This document shows, piece after piece, positions 46,304-54,778 of a stretch of DNA of 64,000 nucleotides. Every line of letters begins with the position of its first letter. Position 1 is the first letter of the stretch. Location: contig NZ_CP015698.1 of assembly GCF_002163715.1 (NCBI RefSeq), positions 372,001 to 436,000 on the forward strand. The letters run 5' to 3'. The position numbers were made by a program, and so were the translations under genes. Source of the stretch: Curvibacter sp. AEP1-3 (GTDB lineage Bacteria > Pseudomonadota > Gammaproteobacteria > Burkholderiales > Burkholderiaceae_C). A model generated the notes under the pieces. It was given only the letters and a program-made list of their open reading frames with translations. It did not search any database and had not been told where the DNA came from.

Positions 46304-47325
46304 TTTTTCCTTGGGTCGCCAGAGTTTAGGACGGATTGCGCCTGAGAGACAAGAGCTTCCGCCATCAACCCTGCGTTGAAGGGATGTTCCATGGTTTTCA
46401 TTGCACCAGCTAACTGTTTGGACCATTGAGCTAGCAACTTGATATCCGTCTTTATGCCTTGCAATGAGGTCTTTGGAAAGAACCGGGGCTCAGCCCCGGA
46501 AAACTGAAGCATCAAATCGTGGCACACCTTGTGTGCAGCGTCGATCTGAAGCGCAGCTCCCCAGTCCTTGAAGACAGTCGTCTCTCCTGCCATCAAGGCT
46601 TTGGGTATCAGAGGCCAGGCTTCCAGCGCGGAACCTGCACCCGCGATAGCCAAGGCATCGTCTGGCCTGCCGCCTGAAGCCTGAAGTGCCAAAGGAATCA
46701 CGTCCCGTGAAAGGCCTTGCGCCACCAGCCAATCGCTGGCCTCATCTGGGGATGGCCATTCCATGGTGTGAGCTATACACCGGCTACGAATGGTAGGCAA
46801 CAACTGATGCGCAGATTCACTGGCCAATACAAACCGCACATCGCCCACCGGCTCTTCCAAGGTCTTCAGCAAGGCATTCGCAGTGATGTGGTTCATATCT
46901 TCCGCGGGGAACACCAGCACCACTTTCCCCCTGCCCCTCGCGCTTGTTCGCTGCGCAAACTCTACGGCTTCCCGCATGGCGTCAACACGAATCTCTTTAC
47001 TCGGTTTGCGTTTCTTGTCGTCGATTTCGGATTGCGCTTTTTCACTGAGCGGCCATAGCAGCTCGAGCATGGTGGTCTCCGGCATCAATACACACAAATC
47101 TGCATGGGTGCGCACATCGATGGCATGGCAGCTTCCACAAGTACCGCAGGCGCCACGGGGGCCAGGGGATTCACATAGCCATGCTCTGGCCAAAGCGAGG
47201 CCCAGAACGTATTGCCCGAGTCCCGAGGGGCCCTGCAATAGCCACGCATGACCTCGCTGCGTCAAGAGCGAATCCGTCTGACGCTGAATCCAAGGCGCCA
47301 CAGGATAAGTGTTGCCGTCTGTCAT
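46300..47325 (-). CDS. holB: DNA polymerase III delta' subunit
   Basis: The 341-aa clamp-loader subunit begins [20 protein letters not shown], with a P-loop-like region modified as usual in delta' ([20 protein letters not shown]). A zinc module follows with cysteines in [20 protein letters not shown]. It shows [20 protein letters not shown] and [20 protein letters not shown], with LPTIRSRC close by. It does not hydrolyse ATP itself. Both ends overlap neighbours by ATGA (tmk before, pilZ after). Confidence 0.94.
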   Translation of the reverse strand: MTDGNTYPVAPWIQRQTDSLLTQRGHAWLLQGPSGLGQYVLGLALARAWLCESPGPRGACGTCGSCHAIDVRTHADLCVLMPETTMLELLWPLSEKAQSEIDDKKRKPSKEIRVDAMREAVEFAQRTSARGRGKVVLVFPAEDMNHITANALLKTLEEPVGDVRFVLASESAHQLLPTIRSRCIAHTMEWPSPDEASDWLVAQGLSRDVIPLALQASGGRPDDALAIAGAGSALEAWPLIPKALMAGETTVFKDWGAALQIDAAHKVCHDLMLQFSGAEPRFFPKTSLQGIKTDIKLLAQWSKQLAGAMKTMEHPFNAGLMAEALVSQAQSVLNSGDPRKK

Positions 47326-47978
47326 GTGGAGAAGTAGCCACGTTCAGATAATGCAGCCATCACGTCACGTCGGACTTCTGAAGGCGTCTGGTCTGCATCA
47401 ATTCTTGCAAAACGCGCCGGGTCGGACGTAGCCCGGCGTGCATATCCCTTGGCGACTTGGTCAAAGAACGCCTCCGGCTGCGACTCAAATTTGTCTGGAA
47501 CCCGGGCGCCAGCCAGTCGAACAGCAGCAACGGCCGGGGGTAAATCGAACCAGATGGTGGTTTGAGGCTTCAAGAGCTCTGCCGGGGAGTTGCCACCGTA
47601 CGAAGGCAGCTTACCTTGCACCCAATACTCCAGGGTTTCCAACATTTGCCAGTCAAAGCCTCTTCCTGCACCTTGATATGCAAAACTGGCGTCCGAAAAA
47701 CGGTCGCACAACACGACATCCCCTTTGTGCAGCGCTGGAACGACCACCTTTTGCACATGGTCACGACGCGCTGCAAACACCAGCAGGGCCTCAGTCATGG
47801 CGTCCATCGGGTCGTTCAACACCATGTTGCGCAACTGTTCGGCCAAGGGCGTTCCACCCGGTTCCCGGGTCAATGTGACGGTACGGCCTGCATCCAAAAA
47901 AGCTTGTCGAACAGCATCAATGTGTGTGGACTTGCCCGCACCATCGATACCTTCAAAACTGATGAATAGTCCTTGCAT
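47322..47978 (-). CDS. tmk: Thymidylate kinase
   Basis: The 218-aa enzyme phosphorylates dTMP to dTDP. It has the P-loop [20 protein letters not shown], the [14 protein letters not shown] motif, and the [18 protein letters not shown] segment with the dTMP-binding arginine and lid. The start at 47978 is the one that puts the P-loop at residue 8-15 as in the family. It follows mltG by 10 bp and overlaps holB by ATGA. Confidence 0.95.
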   Translation of the reverse strand: MQGLFISFEGIDGAGKSTHIDAVRQAFLDAGRTVTLTREPGGTPLAEQLRNMVLNDPMDAMTEALLVFAARRDHVQKVVVPALHKGDVVLCDRFSDASFAYQGAGRGFDWQMLETLEYWVQGKLPSYGGNSPAELLKPQTTIWFDLPPAVAAVRLAGARVPDKFESQPEAFFDQVAKGYARRATSDPARFARIDADQTPSEVRRDVMAALSERGYFST

Positions 47979-47988
47979 AGCCGGCAAC

Positions 47989-49005
47989 TCAGCGCCCTCT
48001 TTGGTATTTGTCAACTGCCCTATTGTGCTCGCCCAGGGTATTGCTGAACTGGCTACTGCCATCCCCGCGGGCCACGAAATAGAGGGCCTTGGAGCTCTGC
48101 GGGTTGACCGCCGCCAGCAATGCCGAGCGGCCAGGAAGCGAAATTGGTGTGGGTGGCAGGCCGTTGCGTGTGTAGGTGTTGTAAGGCGAGTCGGTCTGCA
48201 AATCAGTACGACGCAGGTTGCCATCAAACTTGTCACCCAAGCCATAAATTACTGTCGGGTCTGTTTGCAAGCGCATGCCGATCTGCAGGCGGTTGTTGAA
48301 TACGGCTGAAATCAAGCCTTGGTCTGCAGTGCGACCTGTTTCCTTTTCGATGATGCTCGCCAGTACCAGTGCCTGGTCAGGGCTCTGCAGCGCCAACGAG
48401 GGAGTCCTGAGTTTCCATGCCGCTTCCAAGTGTTGATCCATAGAGCGCATGGCCCGCCGCAACACTGCCAGATCACTACTGCCCTTGGAGTAAGTGTAAG
48501 TGTCCGGGAAAAAGCGCCCTTCGGGATGTTGACCACTCCTGTCCAAGGCTTCCATCACTGATTCATCAGACATGGTTTTGCTGTCAGGTCGCAGACCTTC
48601 GGCCTTGGCTAGTGCCTGTCTGGCTTGGCGGAAGGTCCAGCCCTCCACCAGGGTCACGGAACGTAAGGCTTCATCTCCTTGAACAACCTTTTGCAGCAGA
48701 GTCATGGGCGTGGTGCCTTCCGGCAACTCATAGCTGCCCGCCCGGATGCTGCGGGACTTCCCTGAAATCCGGAACCACCAATACAACAGGTCGGGCTGGA
48801 CCTTGACTCCGGCAGCGGCGACCAAGCGCGCCACGTCTCTGGGGCTGCTACCTGGCTCAATATTCAGGTCCACGCTGGCAGCGCTTTGCGCCAGTGGTGC
48901 ATGGACCCACGCAAATCCTGCGGCAAACAGGGCAGCTACTGCCAGAACAACCGCAATCAAAAAGCGCACAGCCCTACTCTCTGTCTGGATGAAACGGGGA
49001 ATCAT
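47989..49005 (-). CDS. mltG: Endolytic murein transglycosylase MltG
   Basis: The 338-aa inner-membrane protein cleaves nascent glycan strands within the chain to set peptidoglycan strand length. It has an N-terminal anchor ([20 protein letters not shown]), a LysM-like domain and the YceG catalytic domain with the glutamate in [20 protein letters not shown] and [15 protein letters not shown]. Its start at 49005 is only 10 bp from the divergent ygfZ start, so promoters must lie inside the neighbouring coding sequences or the real start is a little further in. It heads the mltG-tmk-holB-pilZ-tatD transcript. Confidence 0.93.
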   Translation of the reverse strand: MIPRFIQTESRAVRFLIAVVLAVAALFAAGFAWVHAPLAQSAASVDLNIEPGSSPRDVARLVAAAGVKVQPDLLYWWFRISGKSRSIRAGSYELPEGTTPMTLLQKVVQGDEALRSVTLVEGWTFRQARQALAKAEGLRPDSKTMSDESVMEALDRSGQHPEGRFFPDTYTYSKGSSDLAVLRRAMRSMDQHLEAAWKLRTPSLALQSPDQALVLASIIEKETGRTADQGLISAVFNNRLQIGMRLQTDPTVIYGLGDKFDGNLRRTDLQTDSPYNTYTRNGLPPTPISLPGRSALLAAVNPQSSKALYFVARGDGSSQFSNTLGEHNRAVDKYQRGR

Positions 49006-49015
49006 AATTCAGCCT

Positions 49016-49945
49016 ATGACCAGCCAGAACCTGTTGCCCTCCCCTTCCCTGCCCGACGGTGTCGCGCGTTTGAGTCATTTGGGCGTGATCCGTATCCATG
49101 GCGAAGACTCCGCCAAGTTTATTCACGGCCAATTGACGCAAGACTTTGCGCTTCTAGGGCTTAACCAGGCCCGTCTCGCCGCCTTTTGTTCCGCCAAAGG
49201 GCGCATGCAGGCATCATTTATTGGCTTCAAAGCCCCCGATGGGGATGTCCTTTTGATTTGCAGCCGGGATCTGCTGCCCACCACCTTGAAGCGACTGTCG
49301 ATGTTTGTCATGCGTGCCAAGGCCAAGCTCACAGATGCGTCGGACGAACTCGCCCTTTGGGGCCTTGCGGGAAATGCTACAAAAAATATAGCTGCTGGCG
49401 CATATCCGGCGTGGGCTAAGTGGGATATTGAGCAGGATTCAGTCATTAACCTCTACCCGGCGGCAACAGTGCACAGGCAGCTAATGATCAGCCCGGTGAG
49501 CCGTGCAGCGCCCGAAGGGGCGGAAATGGAATTGCCGGTGTGGCAATGGGGTGAGGTGATGAGCGGAGTCGCCACATTGTCCAACCCGGTCTTTGAGGCA
49601 TTCGTGCCCCAAATGTTGAATTACGAATCTGTGGGGGGCGTGAGTTTCAAAAAAGGCTGCTACCCGGGTCAAGAGGTGGTGGCGCGTAGCCAGTTCCGCG
49701 GCACGTTAAAACGCAGGGCTTTTGTTGCCCGGAGCGCATCCCTTCTCACGGCTGGTCAAGAAATTCTCGCTAACGGTGATGCCGATCAGCCGATTGGTCT
49801 CGTAGTCCAGGCTGCGCCTGATCCGCAGGGTGGTTATGTGGCCATCGTGTCGCTTCAGTTGTCGGCTACCGAAGGGCATTTGAGTGCGGCCGATAGCGAA
49901 ATTCAGCTGCTGCCGCTTCCTTATCCCCTGTTGGAAGACATTTGA
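49016..49945 (+). CDS. ygfZ: Folate-binding protein YgfZ (iron-sulfur cluster repair)
   Basis: The 309-aa protein belongs to the YgfZ/GcvT family that helps build or repair Fe-S clusters of selected enzymes with tetrahydrofolate. The signature with the conserved cysteine is KKGCYPGQEVVARSQFRGTL at about residue 215. A family N terminus is visible in IRIHGEDSAKFIHGQLTQDF. The start at 49016 gives the right N terminus; upstream in-frame codons lie inside mltG on the other strand. A repeat copy encodes ATKNIAAGAYPAWAKW between the two halves of the protein, where YgfZ proteins vary in length. Confidence 0.93.
   Translation: MTSQNLLPSPSLPDGVARLSHLGVIRIHGEDSAKFIHGQLTQDFALLGLNQARLAAFCSAKGRMQASFIGFKAPDGDVLLICSRDLLPTTLKRLSMFVMRAKAKLTDASDELALWGLAGNATKNIAAGAYPAWAKWDIEQDSVINLYPAATVHRQLMISPVSRAAPEGAEMELPVWQWGEVMSGVATLSNPVFEAFVPQMLNYESVGGVSFKKGCYPGQEVVARSQFRGTLKRRAFVARSASLLTAGQEILANGDADQPIGLVVQAAPDPQGGYVAIVSLQLSATEGHLSAADSEIQLLPLPYPLLEDI
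49374..49419 (+). repeat. Dispersed palindromic repeat, copy 7 (inside ygfZ)
   Basis: ATGCTACAAAAAATATAGC, TGCTGGCGCATATCC, then GTGGGCTAAG. It is in the sense orientation. The right end is the most diverged of all copies. Confidence 0.68.
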
Positions 49946-49979
49946 ACGGTATTCACCCGCTGAATTTTTGTCTAGACGG

Positions 49980-50008
49980 ATGACGTTGCTTGATTAGCCC
50001 CCCATAAT
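49980..50008 (+). promoter_or_regulatory. Sigma-70-type promoter of cheZ
   Basis: ATGACG (four of six to TTGACA) and CATAAT (five of six to TATAAT) are separated by 17 bp. The predicted transcript start is near 50015, which rules against the in-frame GTG at 50011 as the start codon. Confidence 0.55.
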
Positions 50009-50049
50009 AGGTGAAGAAAGACAACGCGCCGAAGGGAATCCGTTCGCTT

Positions 50050-50685
50050 ATGTCCACACCGCTCACCAAAGAAGAAGCATTTGCCCGACTGGGATCGATC
50101 ACCCGTGAGATGCACGAGGCTCTGTCGGTGCTGGGGAATAACCAGCTCCACAACATCGTGGAGGAAATACCGAACGCGCGCGATCGCCTGGCCTATGTCG
50201 GAAAAATGACCGAAGACGCCGCCAACAAAGTGTTGACCCTGGTAGAAGTCGCCAAGCCGGCCTGTGATGATCTTTCCGGCCGTGGCAATGAGTTGGGCGA
50301 AGCCCTGAACCGGCTGGCTCAGGCTCCCGACCTGAATACGGACAAGGCGCGTGGCATGCTGCTGACATGCGCAAAATTTGCGCATTCCACTGCAGAGTTT
50401 TCGGGCAAGCAGGCAGAGGTGCTGAGCGACATCATGATGGCGCAGGACTTTCAGGACTTGTCTGGTCAGGTGATCAAAAAGGTCATCGACATCATCACCC
50501 GTACCGAAATGCAGCTGGTGCAGCTGCTGATCGACAGCTCCCCAGAAACAGTCGCTGTGCCGAAGTCCGGCGAGGCTGGAGCTGCGGCCTCTGTGGACAC
50601 CCATGTACTCGAAGGCCCCCAGACGGCAGAGACTGCGCTCAAGCAGGACGACGTGGACGACCTGCTGGCATCACTGGGTTTTTAG
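50050..50685 (+). CDS. cheZ: Protein phosphatase CheZ (orphan)
   Basis: The 211-aa protein is a CheZ that removes the phosphate from CheY-P. The catalytic pair corresponds to Asp136 and Gln140 in AQDFQDLSGQVIKKV, the same spacing as Asp143/Gln147 of E. coli CheZ. The C terminus ends DDVDDLLASLGF, the tethering peptide that holds CheY. No other chemotaxis or flagellar gene lies within the window, so this copy is isolated. The start at 50050 follows from the upstream promoter; GAAGGGAA serves as ribosome-binding site. It converges with the thioesterase-GNAT gene. Confidence 0.93.
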   Translation: MSTPLTKEEAFARLGSITREMHEALSVLGNNQLHNIVEEIPNARDRLAYVGKMTEDAANKVLTLVEVAKPACDDLSGRGNELGEALNRLAQAPDLNTDKARGMLLTCAKFAHSTAEFSGKQAEVLSDIMMAQDFQDLSGQVIKKVIDIITRTEMQLVQLLIDSSPETVAVPKSGEAGAAASVDTHVLEGPQTAETALKQDDVDDLLASLGF

Positions 50686-50698
50686 GTTTTCCAGGGCT

Positions 50699-51565
50699 TC
50701 AGGCCAACCGCAATTCCATCGTCTGGTGCGCAATGCCGGCTTCCATGTACTCGGGGCCTTGCCGGACAAATCCTTCCCTGAGGTAAAAGCCCACAGCGCT
50801 TACTTGCGCATGCAAGACGATGCCTGTGTCTCCCCGGTCTTTGGAGACGGCCATCAACGCATGCAAAACTTGCCGGGCCAGACCCTGGCCCCGCAATGCT
50901 TTTTCGGTGGCCATGCGCCCAATACGGCCCATGCCAGGCTCATGTTCCATGAGACGCCCGCTCGCCACGACCTGGCCCAGTCCGTTCTCAGCTACTGCAT
51001 GGATGGCGGTAGCGTCCGCCTCATCGCACATGAGCGCTTCATCAATCCCCTGCTCGTCTGCAAACACACGGTGGCGCAGTGGAGCAATCTGCTCCGCCAG
51101 CGCCCCCCATGCGCCAGTGTGAGCACGAACAGAAGGCTTGCCCGCTTCATAGTCCGTCATCAAGCGGCGTAGCGCATCGGGAACTGAGCGCGAGGTTTGG
51201 GTTGCGGGGTCTGCGAACACGTAAACCAACTCGGCCGTGATCAGCAGCCTCTCGCCCTGAAAAATCGCTCCACTGAAGATGATGGAGCTGGTGCCAATTC
51301 GCTCGCAACGCAAGCCCACGTGCAACAGTTCGTCGTAGTGGGCAGAGGCGTGGTATTCCACTGTGGCCTTTTTGACGTAGAGGTCGCCCTCCAGCATCAC
51401 CATCGCAGCCTCATAAGGTACCGCCAAGGCGCGCCAATAGTCCGCCATGGCAGTGTCCAGATAGGTCAGGTAGTGGGCATTGAACACAATTTTTTGCATG
51501 TCCACTTCAGACCAACGCACTCGCAGGGTGTGAAAGAAGCGGAAGTCATTGCGCACAAGGGTCAT
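50699..51565 (-). CDS. Acyl-CoA thioesterase fused to a GNAT acetyltransferase domain
   Basis: The 288-aa protein has a hot-dog thioesterase of the YbgC/4HBT type at residues 1-145 (FRFFHTLRVRWSEVDMQKIV, FNAHYLTYLDTAMADYW, with the catalytic aspartate in the SEVD segment). An N-acetyltransferase domain follows at residues 150-288 (HRVFADEQGIDEALMCDEAD, RMATEKALRGQGLARQVLHA with the acetyl-CoA loop, and VGFYLREGFVRQG). The two domains are in one open frame. The chain might hydrolyse an acyl-CoA and acylate an unknown acceptor, but no substrate is evident. It is cotranscribed with the hydrolase gene upstream (12 bp gap). Confidence 0.9.
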   Translation of the reverse strand: MTLVRNDFRFFHTLRVRWSEVDMQKIVFNAHYLTYLDTAMADYWRALAVPYEAAMVMLEGDLYVKKATVEYHASAHYDELLHVGLRCERIGTSSIIFSGAIFQGERLLITAELVYVFADPATQTSRSVPDALRRLMTDYEAGKPSVRAHTGAWGALAEQIAPLRHRVFADEQGIDEALMCDEADATAIHAVAENGLGQVVASGRLMEHEPGMGRIGRMATEKALRGQGLARQVLHALMAVSKDRGDTGIVLHAQVSAVGFYLREGFVRQGPEYMEAGIAHQTMELRLA

Positions 51566-51577
51566 GGCTGAGCCTCC

Positions 51578-52570
51578 TCAAGTCAGGTGAAAAGCGGCGC
51601 GCAAGGCGCGGGCCGCATCCGCATGGGCCGTCGCGGCCTCGCTGATGGCACGGCCCATTTTGATGAACTCATGAACGACGCCGCGGTAAATCTCCAGGTC
51701 CACAGCGACACCCGCCATGCGTAGCCGGTCTGCATATTGCACCCCCTCGTCCACCAGCGGGTCACACTCCGCGAGCCCGATCCAAGCCGGTGCCACTCCG
51801 CTCAGGTCTGCCACGAATCCGTCCGCGCGTAAGCCGTCCAGGGGGGCGAAGCGCCAATCATCACGGTCGGCAGGTGTGCGGATGTATTGTTCAAAGAAAT
51901 AGGTAATGTTTGCTTCATCCAGCACAAAGCCCTTGGCGAATCGCTTGTGGGAGGCCGTGTTCTGGTGGCCGGCGCAGCCCGGATAGAACAAGAGCTGCAA
52001 TGCCAAAGGCAGCGCATGGTCACGCGCTTCGATGGCACAAGCCGCAGACAAAGTGCCACCTGCACTGTCTCCTCCGATGGCCACTCGTGCTCCGTCCAAG
52101 CCCTTGGATGTTCCATGGTGTGCAATCCATTGCAGTGCATCCCAGCTGTCTTCATGGGCGGTGGGAAACTTGAACTCCGGCGCCAGCCGGTAGTCCAGCG
52201 ACACCACCGCGCAGCCCGCCAGGTGGGCCAATCGGCGGCACAAGCCATCATGGGTGGCTATGTTGCCAACGGTAAAGCCGCCGCCGTGCAAGTACAGCAG
52301 CACCGGCAAGGTGTCGTGGGTGGGCGCATAGTGGCGTGCCGGCAATGAGTAGCCATCCCGTGCAGGGATGGTGAAGCCCTCCACACGGGCCAGCTTTTGC
52401 ACCGGCAGTTCCAGCACATTGGCTGCCGCCGCGTAGGCCGCTTTGGCCTGTGCTGCATTCATCGCGTGCATGGGCACATGGCCGGCGCGGGCGATGCTGT
52501 CCACAACTTTCAGGGTGGCCGGCGTGAGCAGCGTGCGCGGGTTGGCGTGGTGGTCAAAATGGTGACTCAT
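51578..52570 (-). CDS. Alpha/beta hydrolase of the hormone-sensitive lipase (HSL) family
   Basis: The 330-aa esterase or lipase has the oxyanion motif LYLHGGGFTVGNIATHDG, the nucleophile elbow AIGGDSAGGTLSAACAI, an acidic residue near AECDPLVDEGVQYADRL and the histidine near EIYRGVVHEFIKMG. It has no signal peptide. The start at 52570 gives MSHHFDHHANPRTLL; an upstream ATG at 52627 would lie inside the divergent dehydrogenase gene. It is divergent from the alcohol dehydrogenase with 55 bp between starts, suggesting shared control. Confidence 0.91.
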   Translation of the reverse strand: MSHHFDHHANPRTLLTPATLKVVDSIARAGHVPMHAMNAAQAKAAYAAAANVLELPVQKLARVEGFTIPARDGYSLPARHYAPTHDTLPVLLYLHGGGFTVGNIATHDGLCRRLAHLAGCAVVSLDYRLAPEFKFPTAHEDSWDALQWIAHHGTSKGLDGARVAIGGDSAGGTLSAACAIEARDHALPLALQLLFYPGCAGHQNTASHKRFAKGFVLDEANITYFFEQYIRTPADRDDWRFAPLDGLRADGFVADLSGVAPAWIGLAECDPLVDEGVQYADRLRMAGVAVDLEIYRGVVHEFIKMGRAISEAATAHADAARALRAAFHLT

Positions 52571-52625
52571 GGCAGGCAGAAGAATCGCTACAGTGGGGAT
52601 TCGTTCAATCCTACACGGCGGCACC

Positions 52626-53762
52626 ATGGCTTTGATCTATTACGTGACCCAGATTCAGTTCGAGTGTGGCGCCATCCGGCTATTACGCAGCGAATGCGAA
52701 CGCACCGGCATCACCCGCCCATTGATCGTGACCGACGCAGGTGTCAAAGCGGCCGGAGTTCTGCAAAAAGCATTGGATGCCCTGGGCGGCATGCCCGTGG
52801 CGGTTTTCGACCAGACCCCCTCCAACCCCACAGAGGCCGCGGTTCGAGCGGCGGCAGCCCTCTACCGCGCGCAGGGCTGCGATGGCCTGATTGCGGTAGG
52901 CGGCGGCTCCGCGATCGATTGCGCCAAGGGTGTTGCCATTGCCGCCACGCATGAAGGCCCCCTCACCTACTACGCAACCATCGAGGGCGGCTCCGCACGC
53001 ATCACCGAGCGGGTCGCTCCCTTGATCGCGGTACCCACCACCAGCGGCACCGGCAGTGAAGTGGCGCGCGGCGCCATCATCATCGTGGATGACCATCGCA
53101 AACTCGGCTTTCATAGCTGGCACCTGGTGCCCAAAACCGCGATTTGCGACCCGCAACTCACTTTGGGCCTGCCACCGCGTCTGACGGCGGCCACTGGCAT
53201 GGACGCCGTCGCGCATTGCATGGAAACCTTCATGGCGGCTGCCTTCAACCCGCCGGCAGATGGCATTGCACTGGATGGTCTGGAGCGTGCTTGGGGACAC
53301 ATTGAGCGCGCCACCACCAACGGTAGTGACGTAGAGGCCCGCACCCAGCTCATGAGTGCCAGCATGCAAGGCGCCATGGCCTTTCAGAAAGGGCTGGGTT
53401 GCGTCCACTCCTTGAGCCACAGTCTGGGCGGTGTGGACCCTCGCCTGCACCATGGCACCCTGAATGCCATGTTTTTGCCGGCAGTCATCGCCTTCAATGC
53501 AGCAGCTGAATCCGTGCAAAAGGACAAGCGCCTGCAACGCATGGCCCACGCCATGGGTGTGGCTTCCGCCTCAGATTTGGGTGAGGCGGTGAAAGACATG
53601 AACGCCCGGTTGGGCTTGCCCACCGGTCTGGCTGCCATGGGCATCACCGAGGACTTGTTCGACCGCATCATCACCGGCGCCCTGGCGGACCACTGCCACA
53701 AAACCAATCCCCGTCTTGCGACCGCAGACGATTACCGGCACATGCTCAGCAGCGCGATGTAA
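52626..53762 (+). CDS. Iron-containing alcohol dehydrogenase
   Basis: The 378-aa protein is a group III (iron-containing) alcohol dehydrogenase. The dinucleotide site is in GLIAVGGGSAIDCAKGVAIA, substrate region VPTTSGTGSEVARGAIIIVD, and the metal ligands are in GMDAVAHCMETFMA (Asp, His) and CVHSLSHSLGGVDPRLHHGT (two His). It oxidises an alcohol or reduces an aldehyde. The specific substrate is unknown, although the neighbouring esterases make the alcohol product of ester cleavage a sensible candidate. The start at 52626 gives the usual short N terminus. Confidence 0.93.
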   Translation: MALIYYVTQIQFECGAIRLLRSECERTGITRPLIVTDAGVKAAGVLQKALDALGGMPVAVFDQTPSNPTEAAVRAAAALYRAQGCDGLIAVGGGSAIDCAKGVAIAATHEGPLTYYATIEGGSARITERVAPLIAVPTTSGTGSEVARGAIIIVDDHRKLGFHSWHLVPKTAICDPQLTLGLPPRLTAATGMDAVAHCMETFMAAAFNPPADGIALDGLERAWGHIERATTNGSDVEARTQLMSASMQGAMAFQKGLGCVHSLSHSLGGVDPRLHHGTLNAMFLPAVIAFNAAAESVQKDKRLQRMAHAMGVASASDLGEAVKDMNARLGLPTGLAAMGITEDLFDRIITGALADHCHKTNPRLATADDYRHMLSSAM

Positions 53763-53766
53763 ATGC

Positions 53767-53790
53767 TTGTGGGGCCCTCGTGGCCCCCAA
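53767..53790. terminator. Hairpin between convergent genes
   Basis: GGGGCC pairs with GGCCCC around a CTCGT loop, with outer TTG/CAA pairs. There is no T-tract. It probably separates the dehydrogenase and hydrolase transcripts. Confidence 0.5.
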
Positions 53791-53791
53791 G

Positions 53792-54778
53792 TCAGCGGGC
53801 CAGCGCCGCGGCCACGACCGGGCTGAGCCCGCCCATGAATTGCTCGACGGCCTGCGTATAGGCCCCCGCAGTGCCCAGTTCTTTGTTGATTTCCCCGTGG
53901 CTCAGGTCATGCCCTGACACCTGTACCCGCACGCCCAGCGTGGTGGCATGGGCACTGAATGCTTTGGCTTGGGCGCAGGAATCTTCGCGCCGGGTGGAAC
54001 ATACCGCCAACATGGGCTTGGCTGAAGCCTGAAGCTGCTGGTAGGGGGATGCGGCTTTCCAGAAATCCGGATCGGTACCGAAGGCCGGGTCATAAAGCTT
54101 GAAGTGGCGCTCTTTCATGATGGGGGCCACGTCCAGCGCCGCACTGTCGAGCAACACCGAGCCCAACCAGGGCTGTGCGCCCGCTTGGGGGCCGTAAATG
54201 GAAGACGAAGACAGTAAGGCAATCAGATGAGCACCGGCGGAGTGCCCCATCAGTACAAACTGCTTGGGGTCGGCACCCCAGCCCTGCGCTTTGGTCTGTG
54301 CACTGGCCAAAGCCCGAGCCACATCGCGCACCTGGTCCAAGGGATCGGCTTCGGGCAACAAGCGGTTGTTCACGGAGATGAACACAAACCCCTTGGCCAG
54401 CCAGCGGTTGGCCTTGTTGTCCACCACATTGCTATGGCGCTTGTCGCCCGTACGCCAGCCGCCACCATGCACCATGAAGATCACGGGGGCTGCGGTGCCC
54501 GAGGCGGCCTCCGGCAGGTAGATGTCCATCTTCTGCTTGGGGTCGCTGCCGTAGGCCACATCGCGCAGCACTTTGAGTCGGCTATCGCTGACAGCAGTGC
54601 CATCCGGGTCTTCCATGGACTCCTCGGCAGCGCCCTTGCCCATGCTCTCGCGCCGCTCCATGATCTGCTGTTTGATGCGGTCCAACAAGGGGCCGGCATG
54701 TACGGGCATGGCCTGGGTCAGCAGAAAAACGCCCAGCAAAGTAGCGAGAGCAAGAGGCGGAAAGCGCAGGTTTGTCAT
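53792..54778 (-). CDS. Exported alpha/beta hydrolase (carboxylesterase type)
   Basis: The 328-aa protein has a Sec signal peptide (LALATLLGVFLLTQAMPVHA) and a hydrolase domain with VIFMVHGGGWRTGDKRHSNV (oxyanion hole), FVLMGHSAGAHLIALL (nucleophile elbow) and a late histidine in VSGHDLSHGEINKELG. It resembles the BD-FAE/kynurenine-formamidase-like group that often acts on esters of small acids. The start at 54778 overlaps the patatin stop (ATGA). It would act in the periplasm while the patatin product stays in the cytoplasm. Confidence 0.9.
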   Translation of the reverse strand: MTNLRFPPLALATLLGVFLLTQAMPVHAGPLLDRIKQQIMERRESMGKGAAEESMEDPDGTAVSDSRLKVLRDVAYGSDPKQKMDIYLPEAASGTAAPVIFMVHGGGWRTGDKRHSNVVDNKANRWLAKGFVFISVNNRLLPEADPLDQVRDVARALASAQTKAQGWGADPKQFVLMGHSAGAHLIALLSSSSIYGPQAGAQPWLGSVLLDSAALDVAPIMKERHFKLYDPAFGTDPDFWKAASPYQQLQASAKPMLAVCSTRREDSCAQAKAFSAHATTLGVRVQVSGHDLSHGEINKELGTAGAYTQAVEQFMGGLSPVVAAALAR

